NCBI RefSeq assembly: GCF_965225875.1
Contig: NZ_CBDDBS010000003.1
Span: 2,108,001-2,172,000 of the forward strand
Reading direction: 5' to 3'
DNA from: Haliscomenobacter sp965225875
GTDB taxonomy: Bacteria > Bacteroidota > Bacteroidia > Chitinophagales > Saprospiraceae
Length of the DNA stretch: 64,000 bases
The notes beneath the pieces are model-generated. The model ran no database searches, was not told where the DNA came from, and was given only the letters and a program-made list of their open reading frames with translations. This document shows positions 8,093 to 16,333 of the stretch, piece by piece. The position numbers were made by a program, and so were the translations under genes. How positions within the stretch are numbered: the stretch's first letter is position 1; the number at the start of each line of letters is the position of its first letter.

Positions 8093-8503
8093 CTACTTGC
8101 CGTTTGTCATTGATGCCCAAATAGGTTTGTTGTCTTGGGTGTAAACACACAAGTTGCCATCGTCCTGTAATACAAGATATTTACCACCTTTACCATGACA
8201 TTGTGCGCTCCAAACTTGTGTAGGGCCATTGTAAATAAGAAAGCTACCATCGTCATTAAAAATTACGGTACTTGATGCTTTTCCATTGGTCATGGTTGCC
8301 CAAATAGGAGCGTTAGCTTTGTTATACAAGCACAAATTGCCATCTCCTTGATAAATTAGTTTGTAGTTGCCATTAGCTGACCTCAAAATCGTTTTGTTAG
8401 CATCACCTTTAGACCAAGTAGTCGGGTAAGTAGCTGGTGATTGTGCTTGAGCAGCGAAGCTCAAAATGGTGACAAAAAGCGAAAGAAGAAAATACTTTCT
8501 CAT
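8093..8503 (-). CDS. Secreted bulb-type (GNA-like, mannose-binding) lectin
   Basis: 136 residues with a signal peptide cleaved after AQA. The mature part is a single B-lectin (beta-prism II) domain with three subdomain motifs of the QxDxNxVxY type: QGDGNLCLY at 52-60, NDDGSFLIY at 83-91 and QDDGNLCVY at 113-121, each followed by the conserved tryptophan segment (PIWATM, VWSAQC, PIWASM). The first and third keep Q, D, N and Y but have Cys instead of Val; the middle is degenerate. In plants and in LlpA bacteriocins this fold binds mannose. Here a secreted carbohydrate-binding or antagonistic role is inference. It is probably in the same transcription unit as the secreted protein upstream. Confidence 0.8.
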   Translation of the reverse strand: MRKYFLLSLFVTILSFAAQAQSPATYPTTWSKGDANKTILRSANGNYKLIYQGDGNLCLYNKANAPIWATMTNGKASSTVIFNDDGSFLIYNGPTQVWSAQCHGKGGKYLVLQDDGNLCVYTQDNKPIWASMTNGK

Positions 8504-8588
8504 AGGAAAATGATTTTAAAGTGTTTGAAAAATGAATGATTGATTTAAACTTAACCTATTGATGAAGAAATACTTAGAAGTATAATCT

Positions 8589-8969
8589 TCATTGTTTTTT
8601 AGTCATCGTCAAGGGTTTTAGGTTTTTTCTATCCGCGGTGTTTGCATAAAACCCTGAGCCTATACTACCCGTTATTTTGCCGTAAAAAGTTTCGATTTTT
8701 TTTACGCCATTGATGAATTGTTCCAAGGTGATTGACCAGTTGCCTTTACCATCTTCCGACCACGTGAAATTCGCCAACTTACTATCGGGCATCAACACAT
8801 TGCCTTTATTGCCAGTATCGCCAAATATGAAATTGTAGGGTTTGGCAGATATAGCTGGTACGGTCACATTCCATGTTGTTCCGGATAAAGACTGGGCTTT
8901 TATATTTTGTATAGACAATAGGCATAATAAAATGCCGGAAATCCATATTTTCTTTTTGCCTGTTTTCAT
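8589..8969 (-). CDS. Small secreted protein, unknown
   Basis: About 126 residues from ATG 8969 (MKTGKKKIW); an earlier start at 8996 would precede the signal peptide with unlikely residues. The signal peptide ends IKAQ. The mature sequence begins LSGTTWNVTVP and has alternating hydrophobic strands (YNFIFGDTGNKG, FTWSEDGKGNWSITLEQF), consistent with a small lipocalin-like beta barrel, but no family is recognised. It lies 85 bp upstream of the lectin gene, same strand. Its upstream region carries the five-copy 21-bp repeat array at 9053-9148, which makes it the prime candidate target of the adjacent LytTR regulator. Confidence 0.65.
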   Translation of the reverse strand: MKTGKKKIWISGILLCLLSIQNIKAQSLSGTTWNVTVPAISAKPYNFIFGDTGNKGNVLMPDSKLANFTWSEDGKGNWSITLEQFINGVKKIETFYGKITGSIGSGFYANTADRKNLKPLTMTKKQ

Positions 8970-9052
8970 GAAAAAAATTGAAATGAAGAATGTCAATATT
9001 CTCTTGAAGCATGATGTAAATTTAGGAGGGAAAAAACAGGCTGAAAATTAAT

Positions 9053-9148
9053 GGGACGGTTGACAGAAGAGGTGGGACGGTTGGTAGAATCAGAGGGACG
9101 GTTGGTAAAATATGGTGAACGGTTGGTAGGATTAGATGAACGGTCAAT
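9053..9148 (-). promoter_or_regulatory. Five direct repeats at exact 21-bp spacing, candidate LytTR operator array
   Basis: On the plus strand GGGACGGTTGAC (9053), GGGACGGTTGGT (9074), GGGACGGTTGGT (9095), TGAACGGTTGGT (9116) and TGAACGGTCAAT (9137) start exactly 21 bp apart; the bases between differ. Read toward the target gene the core is ACCAACCGTYC. LytTR-domain regulators typically bind direct repeats about two helical turns apart, and AlgR prefers CCGTTCGTC-like sites, close to the CCGTTCATC and CCGTTCACC seen here. The array is 20 bp past the stop of a LytTR regulator gene and 84-180 bp upstream of the small secreted protein. TAAATTTA at 9017-9024 could be its -7 element. Confidence 0.65.
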
Positions 9149-9168
9149 AGGGATTGGCTGGGAGTAAC

Positions 9169-9921
9169 TCAAGAATAAAACTTTAAATGCTTCAGCACAT
9201 CGTCTTTAAATCCGCGACTAATGGGGATTTCCGATGCACCAATTGTTAAAAAATTCGCACCAATTTTATCTATACACCGCTTATTCACGATGAAAGAGCG
9301 ATGCGTTTGGATGAAATAAGCTTCGGGCAGCGTCTTTTGGAAATCGCTTAGCGTAGAGCGAATGATCTGGCTGCTCCCTGCAAGGTGCAATTCGAGATAG
9401 TTTTTGTACGCCTGTATATATTGAATGTCTTTAATCGTAATTTTTTTGAAAACCAGATTGTCTTTCACAAAAATCGTATCAGTAAGTTGCAATACCCTAT
9501 GGTTATCGGGTTGGTGCTTGGACACACGGTGTTCACGTCGTTGTTCATTAAAATTGGTCAGTGCGATTTCAATCGTTGTATAAATATCGGCTTGTGTGAA
9601 TGGCTTTACCAAATAACCGTAGGGGTGGGTGCCTGCTGCGGTTTTTACCGTTGCGCTGTCGCTGAAGGCTGTCAAAAAAATAAAAGGGATTTTGTATTTT
9701 TTCTGAATTTGCTCCGCTACCCATATCCCATTTTTATCGCCTTTGATGTTGATGTCGAGCATCGCAAAGTCGGTTTTGCCTTTTTCCAATATTTTTATGG
9801 CTTCATCGGCGGACATGGCATCGCCCGATACTTCATACCCGCTCTCTTCTAAATAGTCGCGAAGCAAGTCCAACGTAACAAACTCATCTTCGACAATGAG
9901 AATGCGAACATTCTTGTCCAT
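9169..9921 (-). CDS. LytTR-family response regulator
   Basis: 250 residues from ATG 9921 (MDKNVRILIVEDE). The receiver domain occupies ~1-125 with acidic pocket VEDE, phospho-acceptor Asp56 (LDINIKG) and the conserved lysine 106 (LVKPF). A LytTR DNA-binding domain follows at ~155-250 (IQYIQAYKNYLELHL, QTHRSFIVNKRCIDKI). The cognate kinase gene lies 35 bp upstream on the same strand, so they form an operon. The five-repeat array downstream at 9053-9148 is the probable binding site. Confidence 0.9.
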   Translation of the reverse strand: MDKNVRILIVEDEFVTLDLLRDYLEESGYEVSGDAMSADEAIKILEKGKTDFAMLDINIKGDKNGIWVAEQIQKKYKIPFIFLTAFSDSATVKTAAGTHPYGYLVKPFTQADIYTTIEIALTNFNEQRREHRVSKHQPDNHRVLQLTDTIFVKDNLVFKKITIKDIQYIQAYKNYLELHLAGSSQIIRSTLSDFQKTLPEAYFIQTHRSFIVNKRCIDKIGANFLTIGASEIPISRGFKDDVLKHLKFYS

Positions 9922-9956
9922 AAAATTCAACTTTTTTAACAAATAAACATTGATAA

Positions 9957-11921
9957 TCAAGCAACTTGATTGATGCAGCAAATCGTAAATGTAGTTCCTT
10001 CCGCACTTGAGGTAAAATCCAATTTACCATCCAATTGCCGTACCAAACCCCGTACCAAATTTATACCTAAAGACTTTGTTTTATCGATATCAAAATTTTG
10101 GGGCAAGCCCACGCCATTGTCTTGTACATCCAAAACCATTTTATTGGCCGTTTGGTGAAAGCGGATTTGGATTTCGCCCTTGGTGCGGTCTTTGAATGCA
10201 TATTTATAACAATTGGTTATCAATTCATTTAAAATCAAACCCAAAGGAATGGCCGTATCAATATCCAACACCGAGTCGTCTACATCTAACTTTAAGGCAA
10301 TATCTTGAAACTCGCTTTTCTGCGATTTTTCGATGTTTTTGGTGAGTGTTTCCAGGTATGATTTTATTTGGATGGTGGTTAAATTATCCGATTGATACAA
10401 ATTTTCATGCACTAAAGCGATGGAAAACACCCGGTCTTGTCCTTCTTTCATCAGTTTGCGGGTTGTTTCATCCCAGGTTTGACGGGATTGTTTGTCGAAT
10501 AAACCCGATATAACTTGTAGATTATTTTTTATCCGATGGTGAATTTCTCTCAACATGTTTTCTTTTTCGCCAAGCGATTGTTCGAGCAATGTTTTTTGTT
10601 TGGTAATGGTTTGATTGTCTTTTTTGATGCGGCGGTACACCACAAAGGCGATGGCACCAAAAAGCACTAAGGTAATGAGCGCCAAATTGCGAAGGCGTTC
10701 TTGCAGGCGGTTTTCTGCTTCTGCCGATTGGATTTGTGAAAGATAATTATCCGATTTTACCCTGGATTCTATTTGCCAGAGTTTACGTTTATCGTTGCGG
10801 CGTTCGAGACTGTCTTGCAGTTCGGCAACCAATTTCATATAGCGAAATGCATTGGTGTAGTCCTTTTTCGCTTCGTAATAATTGACGTAGTTTTGATATA
10901 ATTTTAAAGGTTTGAAGTAATTGGCTTCTGTTGATAAAGGAATATACGTTTTGAAAAATTCAACTTTTTTGAGCAAAGGCTCGACTTCATTTAATTTCCC
11001 CAATTTCAACTTTATTTTTATTAAAACGTACAAAGCATCAAAGGCAGCAACTACTTTTTCAGGGTTATTGATGTCCTCTTGGGCTTTATATTTGGCATAT
11101 CCTCTATCTGCATACTTTTCGCCCTTTTCAAAATTGCCCATCTCAAACAGATACAGCGCAATATCTAATGAAGACAAGCCTTGCCAAAAAGTGGAGAACC
11201 AAGAGTGTTCTGCGTCGTATTGATTGTTTAGGTTTAAATCATATATTTTCTCTGCATAAGCGATTGCTTTAGGATAGTTTTTAGCATCGGCATAAATGGA
11301 TTGAATCAAATTTAAGATCAAAGTGTGGATATGTGGGCTGCTGTACAACTTTGGCTTATTCAAATTTTCCGCCTCTAATAAACATTCTAAAGCCTTATCA
11401 TAATCGCCCAAAGCATAAAAATTACCCCCTATTTGTAGTAAAATTTGGTCAATAGAATATGGCCTAAAATTGTCAATACCTAAGCGTTTTATTTTTTCAA
11501 AACAGTGAATAAAAGCTGAATATACTTGTTGTTCGCTTAATTTTTTGTTACCAAAATCGTCGAAGGCTATGTGGTATTGAGCAACGACTGATTCTATGTC
11601 TAAACCTCTTTTTGCAGCAGCATTACTCATGTTTTCAAGGATTTTTGGAAACAGTTCGTCATTAAAAACTTTAAACTGCTCCGCAAATCGCATATACTGA
11701 AAATGCCAAAAGAAGAGCGTTTTATCGTCTTTTTTAGCTTCAATAACAGGTAAAATAGCATCATAAGCGGGTTTGTCCATTTTCACAACGTTGCTGTCCG
11801 CTAAAAAAGCGAAGCGCTGCGCTGTGGTAGTGAGCTTACGGAATGCTTCAACACTCTGGGCTTGTTGTGCAGAAATAACCGATGCTGCAAAGAGAAAAAT
11901 GAGCACTGCAAACTGCTTCAT
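9957..11921 (-). CDS. TPR-containing sensor histidine kinase (HisKA_2 type)
   Basis: 654 residues: signal peptide 1-18, periplasmic helical/TPR region ~40-390, one transmembrane segment ~412-430 (LALITLVLFGAIAFVVYRR), coiled linker, then a HisKA_2 dimerisation domain with the phospho-acceptor in REIHHRIKNNLQ (His461 or His462), and a HATPase at ~550-650 with N box LNELITN, DNGVGLP at 601 and GINLV. This class pairs with LytTR or other atypical regulators, and the LytTR gene follows directly. The TPR input suggests sensing through protein contacts. The gene looks richer in A+T than the genes around 12-15 kb. Confidence 0.88.
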   Translation of the reverse strand: MKQFAVLIFLFAASVISAQQAQSVEAFRKLTTTAQRFAFLADSNVVKMDKPAYDAILPVIEAKKDDKTLFFWHFQYMRFAEQFKVFNDELFPKILENMSNAAAKRGLDIESVVAQYHIAFDDFGNKKLSEQQVYSAFIHCFEKIKRLGIDNFRPYSIDQILLQIGGNFYALGDYDKALECLLEAENLNKPKLYSSPHIHTLILNLIQSIYADAKNYPKAIAYAEKIYDLNLNNQYDAEHSWFSTFWQGLSSLDIALYLFEMGNFEKGEKYADRGYAKYKAQEDINNPEKVVAAFDALYVLIKIKLKLGKLNEVEPLLKKVEFFKTYIPLSTEANYFKPLKLYQNYVNYYEAKKDYTNAFRYMKLVAELQDSLERRNDKRKLWQIESRVKSDNYLSQIQSAEAENRLQERLRNLALITLVLFGAIAFVVYRRIKKDNQTITKQKTLLEQSLGEKENMLREIHHRIKNNLQVISGLFDKQSRQTWDETTRKLMKEGQDRVFSIALVHENLYQSDNLTTIQIKSYLETLTKNIEKSQKSEFQDIALKLDVDDSVLDIDTAIPLGLILNELITNCYKYAFKDRTKGEIQIRFHQTANKMVLDVQDNGVGLPQNFDIDKTKSLGINLVRGLVRQLDGKLDFTSSAEGTTFTICCINQVA

Positions 11922-12380
11922 TCAATTGGGCTTTGTTTAAAATAGACTTAAAAGGTGTGTTACCCACATGGAGGGGTGGCACATCTTGCTTTTTTTAAAG
12001 GCAAAAGCAAATGTTGATGGTTTTTGCAATTTTACTCACGTTGTTGATTTTAGGGTGGTAAAAATTTTTTAAAATTAATAAAGTTTTGTGTTTACTGGAA
12101 TGAAATTTAGCCACTTGATCATTGGTTAAATTCCCTTTGTTTTATTCAACAAGCAATTGCCCATTAATTTTCAAATCATCAATTGAGCTTTTGATCCTAG
12201 TCCAGCTTTTTATGAAGGATATGGGCATAAAGCGCTTGACTAAATTTTTGCGGGGTTTGCAAAGCAACCCAAGCGCAGTAAAAGAGGTATAGAGTAAAGC
12301 GCAAATCAAATGTTTTGCACTTTGCCTATTCCAAAAACGTAATGCTACTTGTTAACAAGTTTCAATCCATTGATTTGACC
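11922..12380. other. Gene-free stretch, divergent promoter region
   Basis: About 460 bp between the divergent kinase (minus) and MbnP-like (plus) genes. I see A/T-rich DNA and a weak hairpin (GCGCTTG...CAAGCGC near 12230-12290), but no credible coding frame and no copies of the 21-bp motif found at 9053-9148. It must hold the promoters of both genes. Confidence 0.5.
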
Positions 12381-13136
12381 ATGAAAAACCTATTGCCAAT
12401 CTTTATCCTCCTCCTCCTCGCCGCATGCTCCAACGAAGCGATCGAGCCTGAGGAACCCACCGTAAAAGGCACTTTTTTACTGCACTTACACGCCTACGTA
12501 GGTTTACAGGAAGTAGACTTGTATGGTATCAATTACGAAACACCCGAGGGCCGCAGCATGTCTCTGGACTTTTCGCAGCTGTACATTTCGGACGTGCAGT
12601 TGGTCAAAGCTGACGGCTCCGTGTACGCGATCAAGAACAAAAGTTTCCTAAAAAACCTCAAAGTTCACACCTACGAGATTGGTCAAGTTCCCATAGGCAC
12701 TTACAAGTCGATCCGCTTTAAAGTGGGCCTTCCACCAAGTACTAATGCCTTGAATCCTACTGTCCCAAGTGATTCAGCGATTCTCAATCAGCCCAGCATG
12801 TGGTGGGGGAATACCGCCCAACCCGGCGGGTACGTCTTTTTGAACGTTCAGGGAAAAATCGACACTTCGCTCACCATGAATAAAGCTCCCGTACCTTTTG
12901 TCTATAAAATTGGCACCAATGCCCACTATGTACAAGTCCAACTGGGGGAAAAAGAATTTACTATTGAAGAGGATGCTTATGTATACGGGCACTTGATCGT
13001 AGATTATAGCAAACTTTTTACTGGCATCACCCTGAACCAGGCCAGTTCATTAAGTGTAAAAACTGCTGCTGAAAACAATGCTGCTTTGGGAAAAAAAATT
13101 GCCAACAACATTCCAGCCATGTTCACCTATGAATGA
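12381..13136 (+). CDS. MbnP-like lipoprotein without an MbnH partner
   Basis: 251 residues from ATG 12381; an earlier TTG at 12315 would push the signal peptide inward. Lipobox LLLLAAC with Cys16. The body matches the MbnP-like pattern as I recall it: an FLLHLHAYVG strand, LYISDVQLV, VPIGTYKSIRFKVGL, then a Met-Trp-Trp (MWWGN) followed by GGYVFLNVQGKI, where the family has its conserved Trp residues. It ends IANNIPAMFTYE and lacks the His-rich tail seen at the very start of the window. No di-haem oxidase gene is nearby; a T9SS propeller gene follows after 49 bp. Copper binding is possible but unproven. Confidence 0.7.
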   Translation: MKNLLPIFILLLLAACSNEAIEPEEPTVKGTFLLHLHAYVGLQEVDLYGINYETPEGRSMSLDFSQLYISDVQLVKADGSVYAIKNKSFLKNLKVHTYEIGQVPIGTYKSIRFKVGLPPSTNALNPTVPSDSAILNQPSMWWGNTAQPGGYVFLNVQGKIDTSLTMNKAPVPFVYKIGTNAHYVQVQLGEKEFTIEEDAYVYGHLIVDYSKLFTGITLNQASSLSVKTAAENNAALGKKIANNIPAMFTYE

Positions 13137-13185
13137 TCACAACATCCATGGCTCATTATTTTTTAACACCCAACAACATTCATTC

Positions 13186-15336
13186 ATGAAACACAACTAC
13201 CACTTTTCCATTAATATACTTGCTTTACTGGTGCTCTTCATGCTCTCCAGCCAGTCGCTTTGGGCCCATTTTGGTTCAAAAGGCCCTTTTGGCGGCTCGG
13301 TTAGCGTAGCCATTGCCAACGATTCCACGGTGTACATCGGAACTTTTAATGGCGGGGTTTATGAGAGTACCAACTCAACACTAAGCAATTGGAGGCCCTT
13401 ACCCGTGGGTTTGAGGAGTGGTAAAATAACTGCCCTTGCCCATTCGGGAACCAATTTATTCGCGGGAACCCTAGACGATGGTGTTTACATTTACAGTGGT
13501 GTGGTTGGCACCGACAAGCACTGGGTGAGGATCAGCAATGGCTTGACCAATTTGAGGGTTACTTCCCTGGTTGCCCTGGATGCCAATACCCTGATTGCGG
13601 GTACGGAAAGTGGTGGCGTGTACAAAACCACCGACAAGGGCGCCAACTGGAAAGCCCTCAACAGTGCCTGGTTGAATGGCACAACAGTAACTGGCCTCTT
13701 GAAACTCGGCAACCGCATCATTGCATCCTCCCGCGAAGGAGGAGTGTTTGTCACCAAAGACGGCAATGGATGGGACAGTTTCAGCGATGGCAAAACCCTT
13801 GACGTGGATGGCACCAACTCCATTTCCTACAACGCCAAAACCAATGAACTGGCGGTTATCAATAAGGATGGCCTGTTCATTTTGTCCAATGCCAGTGCGG
13901 TGACGGGCAACATCAACTACCGGAGCATCCAAACTGGGCTGCCAGCAGGGACAAATATGCGCGCCATCGGAAACAATGGTGACAATTGGTTTTTGACCAC
14001 CAACAAAGGGGTTTATACTTCCACCACGGGCGCAACCTGGGCTCCAGCAAATAACGGGCTGGCAACCAGCGATGTTACCGTAGTACTGGGCTTCAGAACA
14101 ACTGTATTACTTGGCACTCGGGTGGAAGGCATTTACACCGCTCCGGCCAGTACCCTCAACTGGGTGAGCCGCAACAACAACTTCAACAACCTCCAAACCT
14201 ACGCCATGGAGGCCAGCGGCGAACGGATCGTGGTGGCTGCTACCGAAAAAGGGGTCTTCGTCAGCAGAGACCTGGCCTCAAGTTATACAAGAGCCAACAA
14301 GGGTTTGAAAGACAGCCTCAACGTCACCTACCTCAAGTTTTTTGGCCGCAACTTGTATGCTTCCACCCAAAATGCTGGGGTATTTGTCAGTGCCGATACC
14401 GGAAAAACCTGGACGGCACTTAATGGCGGTTTGCTCGATTTGAACATTAAAAAGATCTACGCATCCAGCAGCAACATCTACATCCTGGACGACAGCTATG
14501 GGGTATTTCAACTGAACGGTTCCACCTGGAATTCTATTCAAGCGGGGCTACCCGCCAATACGCTACTCAGTTCGATGGCCTTTTACGGCAGCAAAATCCT
14601 GCTGGGTACGCTGGGTCAAGGGGTGTTCATCCGCGAAACAGCTGGAGGTGCCTGGACTGCGGCCAACACTGGACTTGCCAATCTGCGGGTGACCTCAGTG
14701 ACCACCAATGGCAGTAGGTTATTTGCCGGAACCGATGGCGCAGGTGTATTTGTTGCCAATCTCGATGCAGCGAACTGGGCTCCAACTGCGGCTACCTCCA
14801 TTTCACATACCACTTTGATGGGCCTGGATGGCAGCAAAATACAAGACATGGCCCATTACAACGGCTATATTTTTGCCAGCTACAAAGGTGGCTTGCTGGC
14901 CACTTCGGACAATGGCCAAACCTGGATCGCCGGGGGGAATCAGTTCAATTTGCCGAGTTATACCAGTGTACCCCGAATTTCCTTTGTCACTACACGGGTG
15001 TTTGTCTCTACGGAGTTCAATTCCTTGTATTCCAATGCCCTTTCTGAGCTTCCAGCCGTTGTAAGTGGTGTAAAGGACCTCAATCCGGCCTTGAACGCCG
15101 CCATTCGGATTGTGCCCAATCCCAATGATGGTCGCTTCGCCATCCAGTTGGACGATGCTCGCAACAAAGTGGAGGGAATTACTTTGTTTGATCGAATGGG
15201 GAGAAGAATTCAGGATTTCGGCAAACCCAATGATTTGCAAAACATCCAAACAAGTGTACAATTGCCAATTGGGATATATTTTGTGCAGATCCGAACGACG
15301 GAAGGGCTTGCGCTGAAAAGGATTGTGATTCGTTAA
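13186..15336 (+). CDS. Secreted beta-propeller (BNR/sortilin-like) protein with T9SS domain
   Basis: 716 residues from ATG 13186 (MKHNYHFSIN), signal peptide ending SLWA. Repeats of the form LFAGTxxxGVYxSTDxGxxWxxxNxGL recur about every 40-45 residues through ~650, typical of photosystem-stability/BNR propeller blades. The last ~75 residues (IVPNPNDGRFAIQLDD to LKRIVIR) are a T9SS type A sorting domain, so the protein is exported to the surface or medium. It follows the orphan MbnP-like gene by 49 bp, same strand, so a joint role is plausible. Ligand unknown. Confidence 0.8.
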   Translation: MKHNYHFSINILALLVLFMLSSQSLWAHFGSKGPFGGSVSVAIANDSTVYIGTFNGGVYESTNSTLSNWRPLPVGLRSGKITALAHSGTNLFAGTLDDGVYIYSGVVGTDKHWVRISNGLTNLRVTSLVALDANTLIAGTESGGVYKTTDKGANWKALNSAWLNGTTVTGLLKLGNRIIASSREGGVFVTKDGNGWDSFSDGKTLDVDGTNSISYNAKTNELAVINKDGLFILSNASAVTGNINYRSIQTGLPAGTNMRAIGNNGDNWFLTTNKGVYTSTTGATWAPANNGLATSDVTVVLGFRTTVLLGTRVEGIYTAPASTLNWVSRNNNFNNLQTYAMEASGERIVVAATEKGVFVSRDLASSYTRANKGLKDSLNVTYLKFFGRNLYASTQNAGVFVSADTGKTWTALNGGLLDLNIKKIYASSSNIYILDDSYGVFQLNGSTWNSIQAGLPANTLLSSMAFYGSKILLGTLGQGVFIRETAGGAWTAANTGLANLRVTSVTTNGSRLFAGTDGAGVFVANLDAANWAPTAATSISHTTLMGLDGSKIQDMAHYNGYIFASYKGGLLATSDNGQTWIAGGNQFNLPSYTSVPRISFVTTRVFVSTEFNSLYSNALSELPAVVSGVKDLNPALNAAIRIVPNPNDGRFAIQLDDARNKVEGITLFDRMGRRIQDFGKPNDLQNIQTSVQLPIGIYFVQIRTTEGLALKRIVIR

Positions 15337-15341
15337 TTTTG

Positions 15342-15387
15342 CCACCGATCAGGTCCCAAAAGGTAGGAGCATGACATTTATCGGTGG
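15342..15387. terminator. Hairpin between convergent genes
   Basis: CCACCGAT at 15342-15349 pairs with ATCGGTGG at 15380-15387, flanked by TTTTG on the left and AAAA on the right. It stands between the convergent propeller and hydrolase genes and could terminate both. Confidence 0.5.
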
Positions 15388-15418
15388 AAAAGTACTGCAG
15401 TTGCTCAATCTTCCACCC

Positions 15419-16267
15419 TTACTTTTTTCGCAAAAAATTCTTGTCCAAAAACGCAAATACCCGCTCAAAGTACTTCAGCGGCTCTGCATGGCCACCTTCT
15501 ACGGCTAGATGCTCGTAATGGTGCTTAAAACCCTTTTCTTTCAGCCGGTCCATCATTTTTTCACACATGGGCGTGGTGGGCGCAATTTCGTCCCGGGTAG
15601 CTGATAGTAAAAAAATGGGGCCATTGATTTTTTCCACTTTGATCAGCGCCCTTTCTTCGGCAAGGCTGTCTTGCAGCATGGCCATAAACGTAGCCCGCAA
15701 ATCCCTTTTCATCAAATGAGGAAAAGTAGCTTCATTGACGGGGACAAAAGGCAATTCCTGCCCCTGATAAGTCCAGGCAGAGGTGGAGAAATGATTGGTA
15801 TTCCCGGGAAAGGCCACGTGGCTGGGCACCAAGGCCACTACACATTTGATATCGGGATAATGCGCAGCCAGCAATAAAGCCAGATCGCCACCCCGGGAGC
15901 CACCAACGATGGCAATCTTTTTGGGATTGACGCCCTTTGTTGCTGTAGCAAGTTTGATAGCAGCGTAGACTTCATCAATGGCAATTTTGTTGAGCTGCTC
16001 CGGGGTACCTTTTGCCCCAAAATAGCCAAGTGCTAAAAAAGCGTAACCTTTGGCCAGGAATTGATCCCGAGTGTTTTTCCAATACTCACTGGCCCAGGCA
16101 TTGCCACCTTCCGAGCCTCCCAAGCCCACGACTAAGGGCTGTTTTTTGCCTTTACCCAAATACAGTTTACTCTCCACATTCACAGTTGGCAAGATTTGTT
16201 GAGCCAAAAGGAAGGAGGGTAAAACCCCGGCGATCATTAAAACTGTGGTAAAAAGTACTTTGCTCAT
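15419..16267 (-). CDS. Secreted alpha/beta hydrolase, BAAT C-terminal/dienelactone type
   Basis: 282 residues with a signal peptide ending LLAQ. The nucleophile elbow is GGSRGG (Ser124), the acid is probably Asp226 (SATRDEIAP) and the base His260 (VEGGHAEP). The order and the GGS/GYFG early motifs resemble the acyl-CoA thioesterase/bile acid-CoA:amino acid N-acyltransferase C-terminal domain, here as a stand-alone periplasmic enzyme. Substrate unknown. A Crp-family regulator ends 67 bp upstream and an FNR-like box lies in that gap, 50-63 bp before the start codon, so regulation by the neighbour is likely. Confidence 0.8.
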   Translation of the reverse strand: MSKVLFTTVLMIAGVLPSFLLAQQILPTVNVESKLYLGKGKKQPLVVGLGGSEGGNAWASEYWKNTRDQFLAKGYAFLALGYFGAKGTPEQLNKIAIDEVYAAIKLATATKGVNPKKIAIVGGSRGGDLALLLAAHYPDIKCVVALVPSHVAFPGNTNHFSTSAWTYQGQELPFVPVNEATFPHLMKRDLRATFMAMLQDSLAEERALIKVEKINGPIFLLSATRDEIAPTTPMCEKMMDRLKEKGFKHHYEHLAVEGGHAEPLKYFERVFAFLDKNFLRKK

Positions 16268-16316
16268 CTTTTTAGGATTTGGATGGCAAAGTTGCGGCTG
16301 TGTGTCAACATAATTT

Positions 16317-16330
16317 TTGACCTAGATCAA
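16317..16330. promoter_or_regulatory. FNR/CRP-type box TTGACCTAGATCAA
   Basis: TTGAC-CTAG-ATCAA fits the FNR-family consensus TTGAY-N4-RTCAA exactly and is extended by T and A runs to a near-perfect 20-bp palindrome (16314-16333). It lies between the stop codon of a Crp-family gene and the start of the hydrolase gene, both on the minus strand. The most likely reader is that Crp-family protein; this is inferred from position and motif. Confidence 0.55.
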
Positions 16331-16333
16331 AAA

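Noticed and set aside
9053..9148. CRISPR-like array
   Set aside because: Units of ~12 bp at 21-bp pitch with ~9-bp gaps are far too short for CRISPR repeats and spacers; operator repeats fit better.
12201..12300. GCGCTTG...CAAGCGC hairpin as a regulatory RNA
   Set aside because: Only seven paired bases with a long loop; no conserved riboswitch features seen.
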